Assembly (NCBI GenBank): GCA_032207245.1
Contig: CM063503.1
Span: 103,021,084-103,085,083, forward strand
From: Pardosa pseudoannulata
Lineage: Eukaryota; Arthropoda; Arachnida; Araneae; Lycosidae
Length of the DNA: 64,000 nt
Direction: 5' to 3'
The notes under the pieces were generated by a model. The model saw only the letters and a program-made list of their open reading frames with translations. It was not told the origin of the DNA and ran no database searches. The translations under genes and the position numbers were made by a program. The first letter of the stretch is position 1, and each line of letters begins with the position of its first letter. Shown in pieces: positions 23,130 to 35,065 of the stretch.

Positions 23130-23760
23130 TCTGCTGAGCAACTGTTTTCTTCACTAATGAGTCTCAGTTTAGCTTAACCACTTATTCTCAATGAACTGTC
23201 ATATAGAGAGAACCAGTGACCACTATATGCTTTTCAATGTACACAAAATTGATCATTATAGCAGTGGAGGTTTGATGCTTTGGGCTGGCATCCTGTTGGA
23301 TGGCTGTAACATGATGCCTGATCTTGATTCTTATCGTTATATTTCTAATAAGCACTGTAATTGGTATATGGGATGAGTTCTTCAAGCTATTTGTTCACTT
23401 TTTCAGGGGTGCAGTTGGCCCTGATTTCATTTTAATAGACGACAACTCATTGCCACATAGAGTTGTAGCATGATACATGATGTTATGAATATCTGGTTGA
23501 TAATTTTCTGTAAAGTGAATTTATTTACCTCATGGATTGGCCTGCAAGATCTCCATGCTGTATATGAGAATGTCTAGGATGCTATACAAAGACAGTTGTA
23601 ACCCACAAAGCTCTCCGAAAACAATTCAGGGCTCAAAAACAATATGGCTGAACAAGTGGTACTGATTCCTATATGAACTCATAAACAGTTTTATTCCAGT
23701 ATGAAATCTTGATAAGAGGCCTGTATATGCATAAAAACAGATCATACTCCTTATTAACTC
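23130..23760 (+). pseudogene. Tc1/mariner-type transposase fossil
   Basis: Broken frames follow the Tc1 transposase order. F-T-N-E-S-Q-F-S-L lies near 23149 (family F-T-D-E-S; the first catalytic Asp is Asn here). G-G-L-M-L-W-A-G-I-L-L-D-G lies near 23267. D-F-I-L-I-D-D-N-S-L-P-H-R lies near 23422 and holds the second Asp. W-P-A-R-S-P follows near 23540, then M-H-K-N-R-S-Y near the C-terminus. Multiple in-frame stops and shifts show it is long dead. It sits immediately upstream of the first recognisable SLAIN exon. Confidence 0.85.
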
Positions 23761-24024
23761 CTTTATGTGTTCTAACTACTTTTCATCTCTGATGAATGTT
23801 ACTCACAATCATATATGTGCATTATAACTGTTTATTTATTTGTTATTATATTAACTTATGTTCAAACCAAAATCTATCCAGAAATTCTGATCCAATTATG
23901 TTCAGATTAAAATCCCTTCAGTAGTTCTGTATATAATTGACCAAAATCTGAAAATTATCTAAATTTTAAATAGCATATAAATCTACAATAGTTGAAAATT
24001 TATATTATCTCCATTTTATTTTAG

Positions 24025-24170
24025 GTTATATTCTTCACCAAGCACAAGGACAAATGATAAAAGAGAAAGCCCTTATAAATGGTTACGAAAAGATGTTGAT
24101 GACCCAGAAAATAAACAATTACAACTTGCAAAGAAAGCTTTGTTAACTAAACTGAATGAGTTGGAAATTC
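24025..24170 (+). CDS. SLAIN-like exon A (conserved W-L-Y-S-S-P block)
   Basis: Acceptor ATTTTATTTTAG, donor gtaagt. Phase: one base completes the preceding codon and one base (C) is left over. It encodes L-Y-S-S-P, then S-P-Y-K-W-L-R-K-D-V-D-D-P, then a helical A-K-K-A-L-L-T-K-L-N-E-L-E. This is the most conserved block and the main basis for the family call. Confidence 0.88.
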
Positions 24171-24308
24171 GTAAGTTAATTTTAAATTTCATCAAATATA
24201 TTTATATTTTAATTATTTTTTTGTTATAGTTCATTTTCTGTTATTATGTTTATTATTTTTTTCATAGATACATTGAGATAGTATTTTCTTTTCCGCAATC
24301 CAAATCAG

Positions 24309-24345
<37 letters not shown>

Positions 24346-24673
24346 GCCACTTTTCTGAATTTTAACCTAAACTACAAGCAAATATACAATTATTAAATGT
24401 TTTTGAAAACATTGTCATTTTACAGTTTTTTAGTATCATGTAGGTTATTTATTTCTCTATATAGCAAGCAATTAACAGATTAACTGAAAATTTCAGTTAA
24501 AAAACAACAAAATTTTATTTCATCAAAATGGTTATTTAAAAAATAAGACATTTTTAAAAAAAATTCACATTTTAAATAATTTATGTTTCTATTTGAACTG
24601 TTTAAAATAGCAAGACTAAAGTGATTAAAACAATATGTATATCTAAATGCCATCCATTCATCCATCCATCCAT

Positions 24674-24736
<63 letters not shown>

Positions 24737-27700
24737 TTGCATTATATTGTAGGGAAAGAGTATGAACACAATTCAATACAATACAATTGGTAAAATAGCT
24801 GAGAGAACAATCTTATACCAAGTAATGATTTTACCTTTTTGGTAAAAAATAAAATGATACATTTTATTATATCATTTTTACACATTAGTTACAGATTATA
24901 GGATATACTCTTCCTATGTTATAGGTAATTAATAATTGATTTTGATTTATCTCTACTTCTCATCATTGCTTTCTTTTAATACTTAAAATTTTCTTAGGAA
25001 AGTACTTTATTGGGAGCAAATTTGAATTTTTGATTAGCAAAACATATGATGTTGTCTTCCATTATTTGTCAATGCTGATTTTATAATAAGTGTTTTATTG
25101 CTGCAAATGAAATTAGTTTAAAAAAATAACTAATGCTTACAAATATGATACTTGAGGAAGGGTTTTTACAAATTATTTTGCGTGTTTAATTTTGTGTATT
25201 TCTTAATTAAATCTAAACTCGTATATTGAATGTATAATATGGTCTAACAAAGTTTGTTTTGTAACCGATATTTTATAGTTTCCCCATCAAGTAAGTTGAA
25301 TTGTCACTTGGGAAATAATGCTGTATCAAATACACGAAGAAATCAACTTTATATCAAAACTGTTATTTCTGGTAAGTTGAGTTTAAAAAAAAATTTATTT
25401 ATGGTCAGGCTCATTTGAAATTATTGAAAAGCTATTTATAAGAATAAATGGTTCTTGAAATTTTTATATTAATTTATGTTTTTATTATAACTGTTCTATA
25501 GCTCAAAATCATGATACTGGACACATTGATACTAGAACTTTTACACGATCAAAAAAGAAACAAGCACTTGATTTTCTTGAAAAGTTAGATTTTGTTGCAA
25601 ATGAAAGAAATCTGGATAAAATTCACTCTGTGGAGACTTTGAATAGGAGAGGTAGTGATGTCAGTTCAGATTCTATCTCCACTTGCCATGTATTAGAAGA
25701 TGCTAACGATGTACAAGAAGTTGCTCGCATGCAAGAAGAGAGTATGTATCAAGATAAACAATCTCTTTTTGAAATTCTAAAATGTAACTAAAACAGAAAA
25801 TTTGTTAAAAAATATTTGTAGGTTTCATATTAATGTAATATATAATATATTATATTAAAAACTATTTGCTGAAAAAATTATTACATGCTAGAGATTTTTA
25901 CAGTTGTTAATATTTTTACTTTTCTGAAGAACAAAATTTTAAAATGATAACAAAAATATTTCAAAGTAATATTTGTAAAACAGTTGATATGAAATGAATT
26001 TGATAATTGGTTAGCACTTTTATAAGCTTTTTGTTCTTTCCTTGTAGGTTTAAGAATGGGATCACCAATGAGCACATCTAAACGAAGTTCAAGTGAGTAG
26101 TACTGTTTCACTATTTAAAAATGATAACATTAAAAAAATTCTGTTGTATAATGTCCTATATATTTGATAGTTTGACTTAAGTACAGCAATCTTTCAAATA
26201 TTGAATCCTTACCTTTAAAAACCAATGAAAATAATTTGTTTCATATCATTTTACTTGTTTTGTCTTTTGTCTTCTTTATCATTTACTTTACGTGCATTGG
26301 TTGGTTGAACAGAAAAATAAATGTAAATATAGTATGTTTTCTTCTGGTAAAGCTTGGTATATCATATTTCACAAGTTTGGTTGCTAGCTTAGCAAGTCAT
26401 CTCTAAGAACAAATTTGTGTTCTGGTGGGAAAGTCCATATATACTAAAAAATTTTGAGAAGGATCTGGAATGAGCATTTCCCAGAAAATACTACACTTAC
26501 CTCAAAATTATAAATGAACTCTTCTTTCAGTATCAATATTTTCAGTATAAATGAACTATTCTACAGCATCAGTAGCACCTGAATTGAGAGAGTTAGTAAA
26601 TGTTATTATGAATGATAATGTGAAAGATATTACATATCTAGCATAGCCTGAAAGTTGATATTTGGGGACTGTGAATCAAATATTTTTGCAATTATTTGCC
26701 ATGTGGTGTCCAAGTAATATAAAATTTTCAGAACTGTTATACAGTATTTAAAAAAAAGCTTTTTAGAAATATAGTTATTTTACTGCTAAAGGTATGTGAT
26801 TACTCCAAATTACCACAACATGCAATAGTATTGGAAGAGTAGTTTCCGTATATCTTTTTTTTTTCCATTTAATTTTGTTCCTTTATTTTGGCAGAAGTTG
26901 TAAAGCAAAGTATGTCAAATACGATGGATAGTCATCTTTCTGTATGAGTTTGTTTTCAACTTCCCATGTGATTTAGAACATTGGGAAATAACAGAACTAT
27001 ATGGACAATTTATTGCTTTTCATTCAGTGATTTTTTTTCTGTGATATCTGATTTTTTTAAATTCTCAGCCATTGCACTCGGACTGTTGGTTGAGATATGC
27101 TGTCAAGATATCTTCACGGCATTAAATGGAAATTATTACATTTAATAAAATTTCCATGCTTGCTGTTATGGCAAATAGTTGTGTACAATGCTACTACTGT
27201 TTATACTGGATGTTTGCCTTGGTTGATTTTGTTTGTTAGTGCAATGGTCTACTGTTTTGCTCCTCAAGGGGTAATGTGACCAGGACCTACTGCTCAAAGC
27301 TGATTCCAAATGGCAACATACAGACCATCAATAGGATTTGGACCCGTAGAATCCAGTTCTGAAGAGCAGTGCTCTATCCATTAGGCTAACGTTCTGTAAT
27401 TTTTGTATTTAATCCTACATCTGTAGTTGTCAATCTTTTTAAGTCATTCCCATCTACTGTTTATCCTTAACTGTGAAAAAAAGGCAATAGAAACCATCAA
27501 TAAAAAGTGATAGGTACAGATGATCATGTGTTGTAGTGGATATAAATAAATACATTACCATATTCTTTTATAATCTGAAAGTATATTGTTGTTTTCTCTG
27601 TCAACTTTTGGAAATGACCAGCTTTCCTTATTCTTATTCTCAATAGTTATGCTTTCACTAAAAATTTCAAGATTCTCATTTTGCCATGAAATAAACTTCA

Positions 27701-30700
27701 TTCATAATGTAACTGTAATTTACATTTTTTTTTCCCATCATGTAAGTACAGAAACTAAAATCTTATTCTGTCTGTTTTTCTGTAGTTCTTTTGAATTGCC
27801 TTTTTTTTTGTATACTTTTATCAAAAAGTCCTTCCTTTTCTTTAGAGTAAATCATTATTAGTATACATGTTGACTCTAGCTAGATGAATTATAATCCATT
27901 GGAAAGTTAATTTTAATGCACTATTATAGTTACAATTAATTTTTCAATACACTTTCCCCCCTTTTTTTTACCTGTTAATAATACATCAATTTTTTGTCGT
28001 TTAAATTCAATATGTTCATAAACATATTCTATAATATACTTTCAAGACTTCATTTTATGTAGCTTATTTGGTATTAGTAGAAAAATTAGATTGATTTTAT
28101 GCTTCAATTTTATCCTGAATTTATTAATTTATGTAAATAGTCATTTGTTGTAGTATTTCATTTTTTGTATGTATATTTTTGTTATTCATAATAAATTACA
28201 TTGTTGCACCCTAGAGATAATGTTCTGATTTATTTGTATTTTAGTAAGTTCAACTTGCCGGAGAATATCAACATCTAGAGGTTCTGTGTCTGATCAGGAT
28301 GTTTCTGAGAATTCTGTATTCAGTACTCATAGTGTAGATGAGAGTAAGTGACTATTTATATATGCCAAATTGAGTTATTTATAATAAAAATTATGTAACT
28401 CAAATTATATAAAATACCTTAATTAACTCTGCTGCAGGAATCTAAGAATAACCATATTAACATAATGAGAGTGAAAAGTACTCAGGTTCATTTTATAAGC
28501 TTTTATGCTTTTTTTATAATTGTAGTAGTTTTTAGTATTTAGATTAGTTTCTTATTAATATAATTTATTTTCTGAAATATATATGTTTTTGCTTTGAGTT
28601 CTTTTTATTATTCAGGAAAAGTTATTTTCATTGTTGACACATTTATGATGAGGTTTCTCTGCATCTTGATCTTTCTAAAAAACACCTTTTTTTATTTTAC
28701 ATTTTTTTCCTTATCATCAGCAGTTTTGTCTGCATAAATGTAGAATATTACCAGTGTCCTAAAATTAATTTCTGCAATTTGAATTCTTCAGTCTCTCTTC
28801 TGTATATATATATTTTTTTTTTTTTTGGAAACAGACTTATCTTATTTCTATTTTCTTCATATTCCATGTGCACTTCCAAATATAAAATAAATACATTAAG
28901 TTTTGCAACATCCCTTATTGGGCTATAAATAACAAATGTTCATACACATATATTTGGGTGCATTTTGATATACAACATTCATGTCACTTTTGATTTTGTT
29001 GTGAAATTTTATTCTCTGTGGTTTATATATTTGAACATTATCAGCTTCATTATCATGATGCAATATATGTAACAACAATATGGTTTAATTCTTCTTAAGT
29101 ACATAACTTACTAGTATATGTTTTTGAAACCTAAAGTAAATATACTTCTCCATGACTATGTGACTTAAGTTTTTCTATTTTCTACACCTTGTGTTTCCTT
29201 GGTTATATCTCTTTTATTTCGTAAATTGTACCAACATCAGCAATTTCAATAGATAAAAATTTTTTAATTTACTCAACTTTGTTTATACAAACATCATGCA
29301 TACTGTTATTATTTTGTAGACTAGTTTTTCTGGATAGACACTAATACTTAGGAAACAGAGCTTATGGAAGTAGAGGGAGCTTGTCTTTTATGCTTAGAAA
29401 ACATGTAATAGGGAGAAAATATTTTGCTGTTAGAAAACATTTTTAATAAGGACTTAATAAGCTTCATTTATCAAAATACAACTTCAAAAATAAGAATTTA
29501 AAAAATATTATATAGCTGGTGAAGGCAATGTTGGTTTTAGATAAATGTACTTCATATATGGATTTATAAAAAGGTATGCTAAAAGACTTCATTTTAGTTT
29601 TTTGCTAATGTAAAAGTGAAAGCAAATGACCTTTTAGCTAGCATGTAAACAAATGTAATTTTGTGGTTAGTTTCACTTGTTCAGTAGACCACATACAAAC
29701 TTTATGATATCTCAAAATAATTTTTGGGGCATTTTTAGTTTTGAAAAATGGATGAAAGAAACAAGCTCCTCTTAATTCTTGTAGTGTACTGATTAGAAAA
29801 CTAATAAAATGTGATATGAGTGAGTTTCATGCTATGAAAATGGTAATAAACTGGATAAATCTTAATATCATACTATGAAATAATTTTTAAAAGAACGTGT
29901 TTCATTTATTAAAAGCATAACAAATGAAATATATTTGTAGCATTATGAAATTTGGAGAAAAAAAAATATTGGGTTTGCAGCTAATTACTAAATACCTATA
30001 TTATGCATTTTAGGGTTAATTATTTTGTGTTATATTAAATTGAAACAAATAACCATTTTTGAATTAGATACAGTTCAAAGTATCTGAATTTTTTGAAAAC
30101 TTGCATATAGTGTAATAATTTTTTTCTCCTGTATGATGAAAACTGATATGAATTTTCTGATTTTATATGTACTTTTTTTTAAAATTAATAATAAAGTATA
30201 GCTTTACTATGAAGAAAAATAGGTGTTTTAAATTTCGTTAGAGATTTTGCCTTAGTAATATTCTATTGACAATGTAAATGTCTAATAATTTACCATTATT
30301 TTGAAAATATATTCAATCTTTTTTACAAGACTGATAAATAGGCTATTATAAACAGGGAATTAATGCTATGTATATTTCTGAAAATTTTATTTTTATTGTA
30401 TTTGCTGTTTGTTTCTACTTGGGACTTTGTGTCCAAAGCTCTTGTCTTAATGCTATAAAGGATTCATTTACTCTCAAAATGCTGTATATTTAAAAGTATT
30501 ATATGTACAAATATGACTGATGTATGAAATTAATCACAAACTCATGTCTTTTGCATATTTTACAAAGGTTCTACATGAGCTTCCGGGGGTATATAATGCA
30601 TCCAGGTGGCAATTAAAGTCATTTTATATATTTTGTAGCATCACATATGATTATCTTTGTAGTATTGATCTGTTCCCTAAACTCTCCTAATGTAGGGGGA

Positions 30701-33700
30701 GGGTACAGTAAAAAGAAAAGAAGTCACAAGGTATTAAATCAAGTGACTGTTGAGGGTTGAAAAAACAAAGTGAGGTTATATTTACAAACATGCTCAATCT
30801 AGCAATACAGGAGTTCATCAGTTATGTATCAATGAAATTGAATGTTCCAATGATGTTATGCCCCATTCTGTTTGAAGACAGAATCTCTGGAATTAAGAGA
30901 TAATTATAAAACCAACCATAATTGCAGCATATCTAGATAACTTGCAGACTAGTCTGTCTTCTCATATTAGAAAAATGACCCATGCATCTTTATCTGTGAA
31001 ATTGCATAAAAAGCATTCATCTGTAGCAGATTTATTTCAGCTGTCACAAGTGCATGCTGCCATCTGGTGCACAAAATACAAATTTTGTGAATTTGTGGTA
31101 TTTTCATATGTTACTCATATTTGTATACGTAATATATTTGATTGTATTGCATTTTAGAAAGGAATTGATCTTTTATAGTATTCTTGTATATTTCTTTAGT
31201 AGTATAAAAAAATTCCATTTTAAGGCCTTTTATTTGAATGTATTTTAATTTCTCTCTGCTTTATCGTTATTTGATGTCCTAAAGAACTTTATTAAAATTA
31301 TGAAATTTTTATTGCTTGAAGATTTTACCATTTTTTCAATTGCAGTTGAACAGGATCTGATTGAAAATGATTCTTATCAAATGGATCGTTTACCAGATTC
31401 AAATCATTCTTCTTCATCTGAAAGCCCTTATGGTTCTGATATTTCTTTACACAATTCTGCTAAAGGCCCTGGTAAGTCTTAGTATCTTAATGCCAAATTA
31501 CTTATGAATACCATATTTATTATACATATTTGTTTAAATTATTTATACATTTAAAAAAAAAAACTTTGCAAGCAGGGTTATGTGTAATTTGTTATCATCA
31601 ACTTTAAAAAATTGACATAGTTTGAAACATTTTTAATCTCGTCTATGACTAGTTTAAGAAAATTTTCCTTCTGTACCTAGGCAAGAAAAATATGATTATC
31701 CTCTTTTGCTTTTTGTGATATGCAATTTTTTTTCATTTGCTCTAGCCTTAAGAAAAAACAGTAAAGACTGCAGTATATTCTCAAAATTTTGAAATGGACA
31801 GTAAAATGATTCATTATAAGGAGGTTAATATTTCTGATAGCAATCATGTAGATGATTCTGAACTAGAAATTAGTATCTATATTTGAAAAACATGAGTATT
31901 ATATTGAGAATGTTACAAAGTAGTTTGTAAAGAATGTATATAGTTTTGTAAAGATGTTTTAAATAATCATATAAACAATAAGGAACAAATTAGAGGTAAG
32001 AAGTAGGATTATACGATAAATTGCCTTCAACCAGTTTATCTCCAGTACTGTTTATAAATTTTGTGTAGTATTTCCAGTAATGATTACTCAAAAACTTCTA
32101 ATGCAAAGACTGATAAAATTAGTCCTTATAATAGTGATGTAAATGTTATAAGTTGAAATAATGAGAAATAATGAACTTTTTTATATTTTAACATCAATAT
32201 TTTCTAAAGTTGTATGTCAAAATCAAAGCCTATTTGCTTTAACAAAAATAAAGTGATTTTGTGATGTAGTGAATTAAAATATTTATGTTGATCTATATTT
32301 TTCCTGATATATGTAAAAGTGACTTAATAAACCGTTAAAAGACTCAAGGAGTATAAGTTTGATCAGAAATTTATCTTTCACATATATTAACATAATGATA
32401 GTAGGTGCATGACCTGACAAGTTAATTTTTATTTGGTTATTAGACATACTTATAAATGATCTAATAGAAGTTTTAGGGTTAATCTAATCTGAATAAATTA
32501 AGATTTAAATTAATTCCGTTCAACTTTTATCTTTCAAGTACTTCATTGTTATTTTAATTCTTGTAAAGATCTTATAATTCTTAAGAAAGAATTAAAACTA
32601 TTTTATTGGTTTAAAAGATATAAAAAGATATTCATTTTGTGAGAACTGGAGATATACAAATTTACTGATATATATTTTTTATATTCAATTTACAGTAAAA
32701 CTGAGTCGCCGTAGTCTTCCAAACTTATCTCGTGACCCTATGGCATTAAGACAATCAAAAAGTAGAGTGAATAGAGAAAACAGAGTATTGCAATCAAGCA
32801 ATGTTAAAGGACAATCTACTGGAAGAAAGTCGGAAGCATCTCTAAATATATCACAAAAAGTAATGTATTTATATTTTGCATATTAAAAAAAGTATATTTC
32901 GTAGTATTTTTGGTAAATGTGTTATAAATTAATGAAAAGTAATATTTTAGAAAGAATAAAGACTGTGATGCAAAATATTAGGTTTGAAAAACTAAATAGA
33001 AAATTGCTGTTTCTTACAAATGAAAATATTTCTCACATTGACTCTTCTGATTTTTTTTTATTAATTTTCTATGACAGTATAATTAACTAAATGTAAAAAT
33101 TCAAAGCCATAATTCTAATCCAGTGGTTCACTAGATTTATCTTATGAAACTACTTCCTTTGATTTACAAGTCTTATTTATGTACTGTTATTGTTGTTTTC
33201 TTATGCCACTTGGTTAAACCAAGTGTGATTGAGCTGGAGGCTATTTGTATTAAGGCAAAGGGGTGCATCTTTCATTTTTAATGAGCATCACAAAGGTGTA
33301 AGTACGACTTATGCTCAAGTGGGTTATAGTAATTTTGAAGCAGGAACCAAGTAGAAGATTGGATGGCCTGGATTGGCCTGCCATCCTTAGAGGTATTGAT
33401 TGAGAACATGGAGGACATTGTGACCACAAACATATTTTATGTGCCTCAGTCACCTTTAATGAACACGGCAGATCTTAGGCTAGCTTGAGCTCCGAACCCA
33501 CAACCCTCCAGTTATGATAGCATTGCCTTTGCTGACTGAGCATTTATGTACTGTGACTAATGTGAATAAATGATATAATCATAGATGGAAAAAGTCTGAT
33601 TTGGCCATTTTCAATTCCTAATAAATCTTTTCATTCTGCTGTATGTGAACTATTTTATTAAGTATTCAAGTAAAACAAAGTGAAGGCAAGGAAGGCTAAT

Positions 33701-35028
33701 TTTTTTCAAGTTAAGATAATTTTTTTTTAATTTTTCCTTATAGAGAAAGCAACTTTCTTCATGCTTAACAGCAATTAAATGAATCTTGGGGAAAAGTTTT
33801 TCATAGTAAAGTGGAAAAATCTCAAATGTTTTAATACCTCTTAGAATTCAAATTTACTAGCTAAGTTTGAATGTACATAAAAGATTCTAGTTCACTTACA
33901 GAATAGAAATTATTAGCCTTTCATATTTTAAGCTTTAACAAACCAATCACTTTTAGTAACCCAATCATAACTTTTGATGGTTAGTCTATTCTCTGTGATT
34001 GATAATGTCTTCTCCTTCTTATCAATCTTTTATTGTATAAAGTATTTAAGCAATGCCAATGTCAACTCAATAAATGTAATGCTTTCTGCAAAATTAATCA
34101 TTTGTATGAACAAAACATTAAAAAAAAAAATAAAACAAAATGTGTCTAGAAAGTTATTTTAATAAATGTTAATAAGTTCAATGGCATACGTTATATTACT
34201 AGGGCATATGATTGTACCATAGCAGTCATAGACTTCAAAATAATGTTTTTTGATACTTTCTATTAGTACCCTGTGATAAATTTATACATATCTCAAAATG
34301 AAAGTAATTATTTTTAACTTTTTGTAATGTTTTGAAGGCTCATTTGTACCATAATATAACGTATGGTGTCATGAGTTTAGTGAAAACTGTTCACATAATA
34401 TAGGTGAAAAATACCCAGGTTTTATTTTTATTACCTTATTGCTCTTAAAAGTTATAAATTTTAATATTATGTTTTCTTATTGAAGTAATTTGTATACATA
34501 AAATTATATTTATGTATTTTCTATAATTTTTCTATTCAGAAGGTTTTTTTTACCTTATTAACACATATTTAATCATTTTAAAACTTTCTTTCAGTGGATT
34601 TTTTCATGATTTTAAAGTTTCCTTATCATTCTATCCCTTAGAACCATAGACGGGAATTTATTTCTCCAACCAGACCACGACAGCCATCTAACCAAGTGCC
34701 ACGACGGGGACATTCCAATTTTGTGTCTTCTCCAATTTCCGAGCCTAATACCAATGTGCCTCGAAGTGCTGAGTCTGATCGACGACGACAGCCTAAATCT
34801 GCTCTCCCACGACCATCCAGAGCAAGTTCAGCAACTCGTGTTTCTCCTCGGTACTTTCTCTATCTTCTATACATTATTAAATTCATAGGAATATATAATA
34901 AATTTACATATTTTACGTATTCAATTAAGATTTAGAACCTTAAGAATGGATTTCTTTGTGTTTGAATAGTGAAGTATGTATTTAATATTTTATACTTTTG
35001 ATTCTTTTTTGATAATATTGTTATAAAG

Positions 35029-35065
<37 letters not shown>

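Noticed and set aside
24480..24776. 98-codon minus frame near exon A
   Set aside because: Driven by (TA)n and (CCAT)n repeats inside an intron.
31300..31482. Independent small gene at 31300-31482
   Set aside because: It is exon F plus upstream intron. The acceptor at 31345 and donor at 31472 explain it.
34696..34935. Independent gene from the plus frame starting at 34696
   Set aside because: It is exon H of the SLAIN-like gene read through its donor site into the intron.
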